From Nyssa sinensis (lineage: Eukaryota; Streptophyta; Magnoliopsida; Cornales; Nyssaceae), in contig CM018031.1 of the NCBI GenBank assembly GCA_008638375.1, positions 64,862,688-64,926,687 of the forward strand: a stretch of DNA of 64,000 bases, given 5' to 3'. The notes beneath the pieces were generated by a model. The model was not told where the DNA came from and made no database searches. It saw only the letters and a program-made list of their open reading frames with translations. The first letter of the stretch is position 1. Every line of letters begins with the position of its first letter. Made by a program: the position numbers and the translations under genes. Below, piece after piece: positions 12,106-22,723 of this stretch.

Positions 12106-12127
12106 ATAAGGAAGCTCGGATCCTTTT

Positions 12128-12450
12128 GTTGGGCCTTGTTGGGTTAACTGGGTTATGCCTCGTTTACATCATGTTCTCTTGGAAAGGAAGTTGAATCAGG
12201 AGAAGGGTGAGGAAGGTGTGGCGAGTGGCTCCTTTGTGCCTTTGGTGGACTATTTGGAAGTAAAGACATTGTGAGATGTTCGAAGGAGTGAAAGCTCCAT
12301 CTGGGCTGTAAGAACGATCTTGTTGAGTACCTTCTATTTTTGGACTTCATGAGGCACAAGTCTATCGTAATATAGTTGTATACCTTTTTGTACGTGGGTG
12401 CACCCCCTGGCAAGATTACATCTAAAAAATGTTGAATTACATCTAAAAAA
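12128..12450 (+). mobile_element. LINE 3' end fragment, plus strand
   Basis: Plus-strand reading gives a VPLVDYLEV-like stretch, then a degraded WKERN...MFEGVKAP block near 12280-12305, FIFGLHEA near 12335, and the 3' UTR signature GTGGGTGCACCCCCTGG at 12395-12411. The end is A-rich (CTAAAAAATG repeated). It belongs to the LINE2/LINE3 subfamily but in the opposite orientation and abuts the LINE3 flank. Confidence 0.7.
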
Positions 12451-14215
12451 ATGTTATAAGACTCGAGTGGTTTTCCTAATGTCAAGATTTTCTAGACATG
12501 GCAATTGTGGTAGACCATAAGTTGAATTATTGGGTCTTTTATATGGTTTTTAGTTGATTAAGATGGATTTTAGGAGTCAAATTTTAAGATTTTCATTTTC
12601 AAGTCAAAATCTTTGTACAAGCAAGAAGAATCTAGCAGTTTATGTACTCTTTCAGTTCAATAAAAATCAGTTTAGAGAGTCTCAGAAACTTCAAAAACTC
12701 TTTCAAAATTGTGTAATGCAATTCTATAACAATGTGTGATGTCTGTAGGAATCTAGGTGGTAATGCCTACCAACCCTATTTTTCTTCTTTCCCTCTTCTT
12801 CTCTTAAAAGTTTTCTTCTTACAACCTGATCTGTTTTAACCCTCCTTTTAGCCTTAAAAATCACTTTCTTCTTCTTCTCTTAAAACTTCAAAAACTCCTT
12901 TTGGCCTTAACCCTCTTAAAATTTTTTTTTCTCCGTACTGTCAAAAAAAGTCTTTTTCTCCCTCATACACTAGACCTAAGCACCCTAAATCTACAAAGTT
13001 ACCATACGGGAACGGTTCATAGAACCTAGAACAGCCCCAAATTAACACTTTCCTCATCTAATTAAAGCCTCAAACACCTACACTTTTCCTGCACCCTTTT
13101 GAAAGCCTTGAAATTCCATTTATTTACCCACCTTTCAACGACAAAAGAAAAACAAATTATAATCAGCCCTAAAAAGCCATTTTCAGCGCTACCATATTCA
13201 ATGTTGGTGTCACAGCTTGTATTAAAGGGTTCGCCTACACTTTCCGTACATCAAGTCCCCTTCATCTTTAAATTATAAAAAATTAAAAAGGGAGGAAAAA
13301 ATCAACCCTTTTAAGATTATTTTATAAAAAAAATCATCAAGGAAAGGAAAAAAGTAGGATTTTCTGGTGAAGGGAGGGGGAAGAAAAAGCAAAAGAAAAG
13401 GCTCGGGCCAAGAAAAGTAATCCCCATAGAAAGAAATTGAACAACTTCTATATCTTTCTAAACATAAAGGGGCTGGCCCAATGCACAAGGCTCCCACCAC
13501 TGAAGGGTCCAAGGAGGATTAGATGTACATAATTGATTTTTCTTTACAAATATTTAACCACTTTCTTTCAATTTATTTCAAGAATCAAAATGTATCTTAC
13601 AATGTAGTTTACATAAACATGACACATAATACAGAAAAATAATTCAAAAGGATTCATGAATTGCTACACAACTTGACACATGGCAAGACCAGTACAGGTT
13701 TTCAATTATCACTTCAAATTTGAAGAGGAAATATTTGAATTGCCTTGTATCTCTTCAATTATCACTTAAAATTTGTATTTCCTTGTATCTCTTTCTTCTT
13801 TTCCTTTTATTAATAAAATTCTTCTTGTTTCGTATCCCCCCCAAAAAAAAACTGTTGTACTTTTTTTCAAATAAAGAAAACAAATGTTTTTTTTACTGAA
13901 CCCCTAATATTCTTTTCATATAGATATCTGGATATAGGCTAAACAAAAAAGATTCTATTCGAATGATTATCATGGGCTAATCACTGTCCCATAATCCTAA
14001 GACCACTGGTAATGCTTGCAAGTTGCAAAACCCATCACCAGATATTATGAATTGCAAGTGACATCTCAGAATGCAGATCAGATTTCAAAAGTTCAGAAGT
14101 TTTTAAAAAGGATATCCAAAAATTCTAGGCCATCAAAAAATAACTTCAGTTTCAATCAATTGGTACTAAATTCCAACTGCAATTTATGGAAATTTATGAG
14201 AAGTAAAAACAACCA
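12451..14215. other. Non-genic stretch
   Basis: Pyrimidine-rich and AT-rich sequence with several homopolymer runs (for example near 12920-12950 and 13846-13853). No open frame shows a recognisable domain, and no terminal repeats were seen. Confidence 0.4.
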
Positions 14216-15639
14216 TGTGGGGAAGGTGTCGTGGATGGATAGAGTTCACCGAAGAAAGGGAGGTTAGAAAGGGAATGGTGCATTTTTATGAGAAGCTTTG
14301 TTCAGAGCACATGTGGTGGAGGCCAAAGCTGGATTGGTTGGAGTTTGATAGGATTGCTACAGAAGTCAGGTAGGGGGTTGGAGGAGCACTTTACTGAAGA
14401 GGTTTTGGACACCTTGAAGAATTGTAATGTTAACAAGGCTCCAGAGCCGAATGGGATGACGATGGCTTTCTTCCGACGGTGATGCACAGTGAGAGCAGAT
14501 GTGATGGCAGTCTTTTGGGAGTTCTCCAAGACAGATTTTGAGAAGAGCCTTAATGCAACATTTATTGCTATAGTTCAACAAAAAAAAAATAGGGGGCAGT
14601 TGATATCAGAGACTTCAGACTGATAAGCTTGGTGAGGGAAATGTACAATAGCTAAAGCATTAGCTCTAAGGCTCGAGAAGGTGGTGAGGAAAGTTGTCAC
14701 GGAATCCCACAGAATGCTTTGTTGGAAGGCTGACAAATCCTGGAAACAATTCTTATTGTTAATGAGTGTTTGGATTCTCGAATTAGAATAGGTGTATGAT
14801 ACGTTAACTGGGACTTTCGGCTTTATTTGATCCAGAGGATGGGTTTTGGTCTTAAGTGGTGAGGGTGGATTAAGACCTGCATCACTACCGTGGATGGTTT
14901 CTTTGCTAGCTCTAAAGGTCTGAGGCAGGAGGATCCATCATCTCCTTTCCTCTTCATTATGGTGATGGAAACGTACAGCCATTTGATAAGTAAGGTGATG
15001 GCAATTGGGGAGTTGAGTTGGCGAGAATCCTTGGTTGCAAGGTGGGCAATTTTCCATCTACTTAGGGTTCCCCTTAGGAGCTTCATGTAGCGAGGGAGGC
15101 TGTTAGGATGCTGTAATAGAAAGGTTTGAAAGAAGGTTGGCAGGGTGGAAGAGAATCTCTCTCTAAAGGGGAAGGTTGATTTCTATCAGAAGCACACTGT
15201 CTAGCCTCCTGATGTACTTTGTCTCTCTTTCTAGTTCCAGTGTTGGTGGGGCAAAGGCTAGAAAAACTGCGAAGAGGTTTCTATGAGGTGGTGCAGAGGA
15301 TAAGTTCAAGTTCCATCTGGTAAAGTGGATGTTGATATGCAAGGCAAAGCAATTTGGGGGCTCGAGAGTGAAGTACTTGAAAATGTTCAACAGGGCATTG
15401 TTGGGAAGTGATTGTGGCGTTATGTTGCAGAATAAGGCTCTTTATGAAAGAGAGTGGTGGAAAAGAAGTATGGTAAAGAGCGGGCCATGGTGCTCTAAAG
15501 TGGTTAAAGTTCCTTATGGCATGGGAGTGTGGAAGAAAATCAGAAAGAGTTTGGAGGAGTCCTTTAGGTTTATTAGCTTCCAGTCTCTGAACGGGAAAAC
15601 AAAAAGTGAAAATTTGGAAAGATTAGGTGGTGTGGAGAC

Positions 15640-15907
15640 GAATCGTTGGCTCAAGAGTTCCTCAATTGGTCGCGAGCAACTGACAAGGAAGCATCAGTTG
15701 AAGACTACATGGTGAGAACAAGTAGTAATGTGGCTTAGGATGTTTATTTTGTGAGAGCACTCTAGTATTGGGAGGTGGAGAAGATGTTGTCCTTTTTCAT
15801 AACCCTGTATGGTCAGAAGATAGGCAGTGAAGGGTAGGATTAGGATATGAAGACACGGCCGGGCGGGCAATAATAGAGGATCCTTTGAGGTCAGCTTTGT
15901 TGACATC
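15640..15907 (+). repeat. LINE4 duplicated segment, copy 1
   Basis: This part of the LINE (from CGTTGGCTCAAGAG to GACATCA) recurs at 16216-16480 with scattered substitutions. The two copies flank the miniature LTR-like insertion. The second copy continues into the rest of ORF2. Confidence 0.75.
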
Positions 15908-16207
15908 AGTTGCTTCAAAAGCTTTAGGTTGTTAGAGAATGGGCTAACAATGTATATCAAGCTCTCAACACTTTCCCTCACGTGCAACCCTAGACTCATA
16001 CGTGAAGAGACAATGACATCAAAGACAAATGTGAAGCAAAACAAAGTGCAGACAGAGTGCAAATGCAAACAGGAGACTAAATGCAAATGAAGAGACTTGA
16101 ACTAAGACCTCTCATAACCAAAACTCTCATGCCATATTAAGACAACAATTGCTCCAAAAGCTTAATCTATCAAAGAATGGGCCGACAATGTATATCAAGC
16201 TCTCAAT
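15908..16207 (-). mobile_element. Miniature LTR-like (TRIM-like) insertion
   Basis: On the minus strand two direct repeats of about 60 bp (16207-16146 and 15967-15908, both starting TTGAGAGCTTGATATAC after a T/A-G step) flank about 180 bp without coding. Just inside the first repeat is TGGCATGAGAG, close to the plant initiator-tRNA primer site TGGTATCAGAG. Just before the second is a purine tract GTGAGGGAAAGTG. This is the layout of a TRIM, but the repeats are very short and no target duplication is clear. A tRNA-derived SINE with duplicated ends is the main alternative. Confidence 0.45.
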
Positions 16208-16215
16208 CAACAAGC

Positions 16216-16480
16216 TTCAATGTGGAAACAAATCATTGGCTCAATGGTTCCTCAATTAGTAGAGAGCAACTAACAAGGAAGCACCAGTTGAAGACTACTT
16301 AGTAAGAACGGGCATAATATGGCTTGGGATATCTATTTTGTGAGAGCAATCCAAGATTTTGAGGTGGAGAAGATGTTGTCCTTTTTCAAGACCTTGTATG
16401 GTCAGAAGATAGTCGATGGAGGGCAAGATATGATACAGTGGGCGGGCAGTAATAGAGGATCCTTTGAGATCAGCTCCTTT
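16216..16480 (+). repeat. LINE4 duplicated segment, copy 2
   Basis: Second copy of the 15640-15907 segment. It keeps an open frame (MAWDIYFVRAIQDFEVEKM onwards) longer than copy 1, so copy 1 is the more decayed of the two. Confidence 0.75.
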
Positions 16481-17205
16481 TACATCATATTGTCAAAGAA
16501 GAAAATCCATCCTTTCCTATGGAAGGCGGTATGATCTTCAAAGGCTCCTCCAAAGGTTGTGTTCTTTGCACGGATAGCAACGCTTAAGAAGATTCTTGAG
16601 ATTGATAATCTTTGTAGGAAAAGTGTTGTCCTTGTGAATTGTTAAAGCATGTGTAATTGTGAGGAGTCAATCATCTTCTGGTGGATTGGAAGGTGGCTCA
16701 GAAGCTATGGCGTTGTTGTGTTCATTGTTTGGGATTCATTAAGTTTTGCAACTTTATTAAGCAAATTTTAGGCAGATGAAGGGGAGAAAAAGGAATCAAG
16801 GCTTGGAATGTGGGGCCTCTTTTCCTCTAGTGGTGTATATGGTCAAAAAGAAATAGTAGATTTTTTTAAGGGGCGAAATCCCATTTATAGAAATTGAAAT
16901 CAAATTTGCCTAGCACCCAATTTTTCGCTCAGAGGGAGCAATGTGGTGTCCATAGATTTTTTTATTTCGTTCTTCGGTGATCTTCCTTTGTAATTATCTT
17001 TTGTATACGCCATGTATACAAGTGCACCAACTTTTTGGTGCCTTTATATATTATTATCATTACTTATCCAAACAAATGTGGGAATGATGTACTCACTTTT
17101 TTTGGGGAATTCATTTTTGGAGGAATAGATTTCCTATTAACAAAAGTGTATCAAGTGTGGAAATTAAGTAGAACAGGAATGGAATTTGCATTTAAGCCCT
17201 CCATT

Positions 17206-18084
17206 AGGGATGGTACCACGCTGGGTAAGGTACGGAGCAGCCCTATTCCGACCCTTCCCCACCAACAAATGGGCCCTGCCACATCCCAGCCCTTTCTCAA
17301 AATGAGTCTACCACATCATCGAGCCTGATAAAGTATAGCGAACCCATCCCGACCCAACATACTCCATATCAAATTGGAAAAAAAAAAAGATCTCATAACC
17401 TATGTTCAATCAAATATCAAATATATATAACAAAATTTTAAAATACTTTAGATATTTTGAAGAATAAACACTCATTTTCTTTCCTTTTCTCGTCTTTACT
17501 TTTTGGCAACCAAACAATATGTCAAAAAAAAAAAAATAGAATAGAAAAAATGCCATGGAAACAAATAACATACAAAGAAAATGTGTAATATGTATGTATA
17601 TATACATGTGCACTATATTCAAATACACAAGCAATCAAGAAGATTGGATCAGGTCGATCCACAAAATGAAATAACAGTGTTGAAATGTAAGCGATGCCGG
17701 GCCGGCAACAATAATGTTGGGCAAGGGCGACGACAAGTGATAATGACCATAGGAAGAAGAATTTGATGCCAACAGCAACCTATAACGATCAAGACAACAT
17801 TGCAACCACTGTATGTTGAGTGAGAACCGCAAATCATGAGAGAGAGAGAGTATGAGAATGATGGGCAAAAATCCTAATTTGATTTATATAGGAGGATGTC
17901 TTAGGTATATTTGAAGTAACATAGGGTATTAGAATACAACTATTATTTAATATGGTAGGGAGGTTGGAGTTGCCCTAACCCCATCCTCACCTTGAATCCG
18001 GTTTAGACATGTCTATTTCATCCCAAACCTCCCCCATATACTCCCCAAACCCGTACCAATGGGAATTTGGAGGGGAGGGGGTTA
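17206..18084. other. Possible decayed DNA transposon with G/C-rich ends
   Basis: A GGGATGGTACC...GGGTAAGG stretch near 17207 and a GGGAATTTGGAGGGGAGGGG stretch near 18061 bracket an AT-rich interior. That interior has a short GC-rich island (17690-17790) and no coding. Such ends recall the G-rich termini of some plant hAT-type elements, but no matching inverted repeat or duplication was found. The TRIM chain starts immediately after. Confidence 0.2.
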
Positions 18085-18089
18085 CCTAG

Positions 18090-18284
18090 TGTTGTGCCAC
18101 TTTGAGTCTCACATTGAATAGGAGTCGGGTACTGGCATCACTTATAAGCCCCAGTCGTCCTCTCCCTTGCATCAGGCCTTTTCCGCCTAGGAAAAACAAA
18201 GCCGTGAGGGCTCTTAAGTCCAAAGCGGACAATATGGTGCACGCGGAGCCTACTATGTGCTAGGACGAAAAAGTGCAAGCATCA
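18090..18284 (+). repeat. TRIM LTR 1
   Basis: Starts TGTTGTGCCACTTTGAGTC and ends GCATCA. It carries the CCCACAT-type motif frequent near the start of plant TRIM LTRs (here TCTCACATTG). Confidence 0.88.
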
Positions 18285-18362
18285 GTTTAGTGCCGTCTGT
18301 GGGAACGCTTGGGCCACGTGCCTCGTTCCTGTGCTCTATCAGTCCCGACTGGGGGGAGTAGC

Positions 18363-18556
18363 TGTTGTGCCACTTTGAGTCCCACATCGAATAGGAGTCG
18401 GGTACTGGCGTCGTTTATAAGCCCCAGTCATCCTCTCCCTTACATCAGGCCTTTTCCGCCCAGGAAGAACAAAGCCGTGAGGGCTCCTAAGCCCAAAGCG
18501 AACAATATGGTGCACGCGGAGCCTACTATGTGCTAGGACGAAAAAATGCAGCATCA
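18363..18556 (+). repeat. TRIM LTR 2
   Basis: Same ends and motifs as LTR 1, 194 bp, with scattered substitutions. It is joined to LTR 3 by only six bases. Confidence 0.88.
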
Positions 18557-18562
18557 GTTAGC

Positions 18563-18756
18563 TGTTGTGCCACTTTGAGTCCCACATCGAATAAGAGTCG
18601 GGCACTGGCATCGCTTATAAGCCCCAGTCGTCCTCTCCCTTACATTAGGCCTTTTCCGTCCAGGAAGAACAAAGTCGTGAGGGCTCTTAAACCCAAAGCG
18701 GACAATATGATGCACGCGGAGCCTATAATGTGTCAAGATGAAAAAGTGCAGCATCA
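18563..18756 (+). repeat. TRIM LTR 3
   Basis: 194 bp, same ends. Followed by the second internal region with its primer site. Confidence 0.88.
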
Positions 18757-18848
18757 GTTTGGCGCCGTCTGTGAGAACACTTAGGCCACGCGCTTCTGGT
18801 CACGTGCCTCGTTCTTATGCTCCATCAGTCCCGACTGGGGAAAGTAAC

Positions 18849-19042
18849 TGTTGTGCCACTTTGAGTCCCACATCGAATAGGAGTCGGGTACTGGCGTCGC
18901 TTATAAGCCCCAGTCGTCCTCTCCCTTGCATCAGGCCTTTTCCGCCCAGAAAGAACAAAGTCGTGAGGGCTTTTAAGCCCAAAGCGGACAATATGGTGCA
19001 CGCGGAGCCTAATATGTGCCAGGACGAAAAAGTGCAGCATCA
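18849..19042 (+). repeat. TRIM LTR 4
   Basis: 194 bp, same ends; closes the chain next to the CTTAG flank. Confidence 0.88.
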
Positions 19043-19344
19043 CTTAGTTTGCAGAGTATATTGCAGTCCCTACTCTCCGTTCTTGCCCACCAAATGCAAC
19101 CTTAGGGATAAGTTTTTAGTTAACTTCCTTGAAACCATATACATAAGAAAAGTAAGAGATTGACTTCACAAGGGAGTCCTTCAGGCTTCAGCTACAAATC
19201 TCAGGAAAACGAACTAACAGTTTCAATAAAACCCTCACAAAAACCATGAAAGCCTAACGGACCTATATTTATTATAGAACATCCGTCAAGATTTAGCTTG
19301 ACGAAGCCTCAGCACGCAAGGGTCTTCAAAATATACATGATTTT

Positions 19345-19616
19345 TGATAAGTAAAGAGTAATATTATAAAAGGTGCCCAAGGGGGGCAAACCCATACAAA
19401 CACTAAACTAACTTTACATAGGTCTCAAAGACCCCAAAAAAATCGACTATAGAAATGACATTTACTGGATAAGCCCCATTGGCCCAAAAAAATAACAAAC
19501 GTAAGAAACGATCTTTGAAGGACACAAAGGGGTTGCTCCACATCCTCATGGGAGTGTCTAGGCATCAATCTAGTGTAAGTGATTGTAGAAAGTGGCAAAG
19601 CACAAAAACTAGCCAA
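19345..19616 (-). mobile_element. LINE 3' end fragment, minus strand
   Basis: It begins with TTTTTGATAAGTAAAGAG and GGGGGGGCAAACCC-type 3' UTR motifs shared with 10058 and 5583. It then reads as the last part of ORF2 on the minus strand: PLCVLQRSFLTFVIFLGQWG and then SSKCHFYSRFFWG near 19430-19520, matching the WANGAS...DFFG end of LINE1. Truncated right after the zinc-knuckle region. Confidence 0.7.
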
Positions 19617-20268
19617 TAGATGAAGGAATTCTCTGTATTAAATAAATCTGCAGACTGATGGCAGATTTGCTCTCAATCTACCAACCTGCAGGCTTAATGT
19701 GCATAAAGTGTATCCACCAACCAATATGCATGGATTGGGTGCTATAGGTGTCACCATATTTTTATCCAATAATATCCTGTAAGATCAAAAACATAGAATA
19801 TGCTCCAAATTCTTTGAGCCCACATGACCTGTAATTAAAATTTTAAATAGCAGATCCTAGAGTACTGTTTCCCACAAAAAACACACACACAAACAAAGAA
19901 AATAAATTTGAAGACTTAAATAAATCCCATCTTCCAAAGACAATGAGCACGTTGAAGATGTCACTATGCAGAGCAAGAACAAGAGACAGACAATTTTTCC
20001 AGCCATTATGGACAGGCATGTTTTTGTCTAAAACTAACACCATGTGAGTAGCATTTACTTCTGTTTGAGATTATGAAACTTCATGTAAATATTTTATGTG
20101 GTTCTTCAGGCAATCTATTGTGAAGGATATTGCTTGGTCTTCAAGTGTCCCATTACAAGTCCTCTAAGTTTGAATAGTCATTCACTAGATTCTTTTTCTC
20201 TTGGATTTTTTGTTTTATTACCAATAAATAGATGCACTAGATTTCACGAGTGAATAAGCATAACGCAC
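19617..20268. other. Possible intron or 3' flank of the host gene
   Basis: No repeat family and no coding block recognised. On the minus strand this follows the GTGCGT donor of the membrane-protein exon, so it may be intron sequence. I searched it by eye for a continuation of the protein and found none. Confidence 0.35.
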
Positions 20269-20793
20269 CAGATGTCATGAGTGAAGAGAATGAACCACAG
20301 GATGTCAAGCAAAATCGCGCAGAAGAGAAGAACAGCATAGGTCCGGCCGAGTCTCTGACTGCTACTTTCAATTGCTACAAGCGCAAATAACGCAATCGCC
20401 AAATTAATCAGCAAGACTCCATTGTACAAGGCTCCCAGAGATCCAACCAACGCGCAACCAATCTTAAAACCAATGTGTATATTAATCACAAATAACAATA
20501 ACCAAAATACAAAAAGTTTTTACAATCATTAACAACTTTTTTAACAAAAAAATGGGGTGAATAGCATTAAAGGTCTTCATCTCAAAATTCTCATCTCTAC
20601 AACCGTATGAACGAAACCCTAATTTGGGATCAAGAAATGTGTGTGTGTGTGTGTGTGTCTATAAACATAGTGAAGGTATAACAAGGGACAGAGTACGTAC
20701 TTGAACGTAAATGAGAATCATGGTAAAAGATTGAATCTTGTCATAATCACGAAGCCACGACTGTATCTGACTCCACAGTGCAGAACAAAGCAT
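20269..20793 (-). CDS. Small multi-pass membrane protein, first two exons
   Basis: Two exons join in frame on the minus strand. Exon 1 is 20793-20701 (31 codons from MLCSALWSQIQ to IYVQ) and ends at donor CAA|GTACGT. Exon 2 is 20462-20269 (IGCALVGSLGALYNG to THDIW), between acceptor TTTTAAG and donor CTG|GTGCGT. The joined reading has three likely membrane segments (roughly residues 23-45, 46-64, 73-92) and a charged ESSSQRLGR loop. It has no stop or frameshift and reads unlike any transposon here. From memory it resembles plant proteins related to the angiotensin-receptor-associated (AGTRAP) family; that link is tentative. The C-terminal exons expected after THDIW were not found downstream, where LINEs and a TRIM lie. 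The gene is therefore either a 5' fragment or has a very long transposon-filled intron. Confidence 0.65.
20638..20658. repeat. (TG)n microsatellite in the intron
   Basis: About ten TG units lie in the intron between the two exons of the membrane-protein gene. Confidence 0.9.
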
Positions 20794-21060
20794 CGTATAC
20801 CGAAATTTCCGAATGCCCAAAATTTTGAACCAATCCCCAACAATACAAAAATATAAAGAATTAAATTGAAAGAGAGAAACCGAGATGAACGGAAAAGAGT
20901 ATCGGGCACGAAGAGGTCTACATTGAAACACAGGCTACTGAAATTGAACGCGATTTACAGCTAATTTCACAACGGTTTTCTCGTTAGAACCACAACAATC
21001 ATTCGAACCTCCTCTTTGGCGTCAGTGTGTATTTTTGTAGATACTCCTCGCTCCCCTTGG
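20794..21060 (-). promoter_or_regulatory. Probable 5' UTR and promoter of the membrane-protein gene
   Basis: This is the 270 bases upstream of the ATG at 20793-20791. The minus strand contains a pyrimidine-rich leader (CTCTTTC-type tracts near 20865-20900) and two upstream ATGs, at 20931 and 20909, that open short frames not joined to the protein. No clear TATA box was seen. Assigned by position only. Confidence 0.35.
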
Positions 21061-21949
21061 CCCTTTTCGAATTTTTTACCCGGTTTGTTTTACTTTTTGA
21101 CCTGACCTATGCAGTTCTAAATTTATTTATTGGACCTACTTTTGAAAAGCGTATTTTTGAGGTGTTTTTTTAAATTTTATTTTATAACAAAAATATATTT
21201 TTACGCTTTTATAAAACATATTATAAAAATGCACTGTTAATTAAGCATTATGTCCTTAATTAGGTCAACATATAAGCGCATGTTTGGCAATACGCTTTTA
21301 AAATCTACTAACAGGTTGTCTAAATATTAAGAGAGAACTAATAGTATTATCTATTAACAGGTTGTTTAAATATTTGTTAGTGAAATGGTCCTTTGTGTGA
21401 ATTTAAGTAACAAATCAACTTAGAGGAGAGGCGAATAGGTATTTCAATTATTTCAAATCTTTTTTACAACACTATTCTACTAAACATTGAATTAAAATTG
21501 ATCAATGCAATAAACTATGTATCATGTAAATCGATTCCTAACTATCAATTCATTAATTCAATTGTTCAAACAATCAATTCTATTCATCAATTGTCCAACC
21601 AAATTAATCAATTTTCTTAATCAATTAACCAATTTGTCAATTCAATTGCTCAAGTCACCAATTAACTAATTTGACAATTTAATTTCTCAAATTTCTAATT
21701 CAATTTATAAATTCACAAATTAGGTTAATCAAATTATTCAGAAGCATGCTTGAATTGATCAATTAAGGAAACATAAAGCAAGTAGGAGAGTTGAGATTTT
21801 CAAACCGATATTGGTAACGAAGAAACCACCATAGATAATAATTTGTGGTGAAAAATTCTGAGGCGCTCTTACCCAAGAAAGAATTCACTATGAGAATATG
21901 AGAATCTGATCAGTTACAACACAACAAGACACGAATTAATTCCCTCTAG
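21061..21949. other. AT-rich stretch with repeated CAATT/AATTG motifs
   Basis: Between about 21470 and 21780 the words CAATT and AATTG recur every 10-25 bases in no fixed phase, giving many small inverted repeats. No gene is visible. The right part may already belong to the LTR of element A, which has similar AATTCAATTGATTC words near 30618. Confidence 0.4.
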
Positions 21950-22191
21950 TTTCACTCCAATCTTTCGGATCCAATCGGTCTTGATTCCACAAGCAATCTC
22001 CTCTGGTGAGATCTTTGTGAGCGCAAGCATCGAAAGAATGAGTACATGAATACACAAAGGAGTCACCAACTTATTTTAGGTTAAATAATAAGCAAACCTG
22101 ATACAATCCATGAAGAATACATCTAAAAAGAATAGCAAAGAAAACTGAAATTACAATGTTTTGATTCTATTTACATTCTAAACCTCTTAAC
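21950..22191 (-). repeat. Outer part of the element A 3' LTR
   Basis: The Tat-like element inserted at ATGGG, so sequence left of 22192 continues that right of 30187. On the minus strand it contains TTGGTGACTCCTTTGTG and a GGTTTGCTTATTATTT stretch, the kind of words that follow the GGGTGCC block in this LTR type. The true left end (a CA dinucleotide plus duplication) could not be placed. Confidence 0.45.
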
Positions 22192-22196
22192 ATGGG

Positions 22197-22636
22197 TGAT
22201 ATACAATAAAGTGACAAACATATTTAAAGCATGACACATGTATATACAGAGCTCTTCAGGGTACAGATCAAGAAGGATTATCTTATCCATATCAAATAGG
22301 TGTGGGGGTTCAGAGGTATATGATTCAGAATATAGCACTGCCTTTGATATCCTACCGACATCAGAATAAGGAAACAGAGTTCAATATGGCAACTACTATC
22401 TACTTTTATGGCTCCTAATCCTACTCAACTCATGAGATCTACAACTTAAAAATAAGATCATAAGGTACGCCTTCAAGTTATGTTCAATTCTTCTTTTTAA
22501 TTACAACCATTTTTTATTTACTAATTTTATCATTGGAAAGGCTATGACTAGAGCCTTCCCGGTGACTCTCTGATCTCAAGTTCTTGTCAAGTAACGAAAG
22601 ACGGGAGGCCCTTCTGATAAAAAAGAAGTAACATCA
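22197..22636 (+). repeat. 5' LTR of element T
   Basis: 440 bp from TGATATACAATAAAG to GTAACATCA. It aligns along its whole length to the 3' LTR, apart from about 20 bases present only in the 3' copy (near 29934-29954) and scattered substitutions. Confidence 0.92.
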
Positions 22637-22660
22637 GTTTGGCGCCGTTTGTAGGAACGA
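22637..22660 (+). promoter_or_regulatory. Primer binding site of element T
   Basis: GTTTGGCGCCGTTTGTAGG follows the 5' LTR directly. The TGGCGCCG core is the same as in the TRIM chain at 18285 and 18757, so both use the same kind of tRNA primer. Confidence 0.8.
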
Positions 22661-22723
22661 CAATAGTTCTTATTATCTCTTCTTCGAAATAACAAATCTA
22701 TTATATTTTTCTTCTAAAAGACA

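Larger units (their letters stand above)
10234..12106 (-). mobile_element. 5'-truncated L1-like LINE (LINE3) with target duplication
   Basis: A poly(T) run (about 10235-10247) heads a minus-strand LINE that stops just upstream of the RT CLDGRLRSG block. TAAGGAAGCT occurs at 10224-10233 and again at 12106-12115, a 10-bp target duplication that fixes both ends. The 3' UTR (GGCACCAAGGGGTTGCACCC) is of the same type as LINE2, so LINE2 and LINE3 belong to one subfamily, while LINE1 and the 10058 piece belong to another. Confidence 0.82.
14217..16890 (+). pseudogene. LINE4 ORF2 reverse transcriptase remnant
   Basis: Recognisable blocks in order: LEEHFTEEVLDTLKNCNVNKAP near 14380-14440, ECLDSRIRI near 14760-14790, and SSKGLRQEDPSSPFLFIMVME near 14905-14970 (the usual GDP is changed to EDP). 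Next are KYLKMFNRALLGS near 15375-15410, SKVVKVPYGMGVWKKIRKS near 15500-15555, and a final W(C/S)KRN-like region near 16840-16860. Many stops and frameshifts separate them. It shares about the same organisation as LINE3, but this copy is clearly more decayed. Confidence 0.78.
14216..17069 (+). mobile_element. L1-like LINE (LINE4), plus strand, internally rearranged
   Basis: This plus-strand LINE retains more of ORF2 than the others, from upstream of the NKAPEPNGMTMAFF block to a 3' UTR ending near 17069 (GTGCACCAACTTTTTGGTGC at 17021-17040). It is interrupted at 15908-16207 by a miniature LTR-like insertion flanked by two copies of the same LINE segment. No target duplication or clear poly(A) tail was found. 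Confidence 0.75.
18090..19042 (+). mobile_element. TRIM retrotransposon chain with four LTRs
   Basis: Four near-identical LTRs of 194-195 bp (18090-18284, 18363-18556, 18563-18756, 18849-19042) run head to tail. The first and third gaps (78 and 92 bp) hold a primer binding site type TGGCGCCGTCTGTG (18285 on, 18757 on) and a purine tract before the next LTR (GACTGGGGGGAGTAGC, GACTGGGGAAAGTAAC). The middle gap is only GTTAGC, the fused outer edges of a deleted internal region. Flanking pentamers CCTAG (18085-18089) and CTTAG (19043-19047) match at 4 of 5. No protein is encoded, as in other TRIMs, which depend on autonomous elements. Confidence 0.88.

Noticed and set aside
10058..12450. LINE inversion by twin priming
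   Set aside because: The plus-strand piece at 12128 covers the same 3' region as the minus-strand LINE, not an adjacent upstream region, so it is a separate insertion.
18309..19163. Proline/serine-rich open frames on both strands
   Set aside because: They lie entirely in TRIM LTRs and repeat with the LTR; there is no start context, and the pattern follows the repeat.
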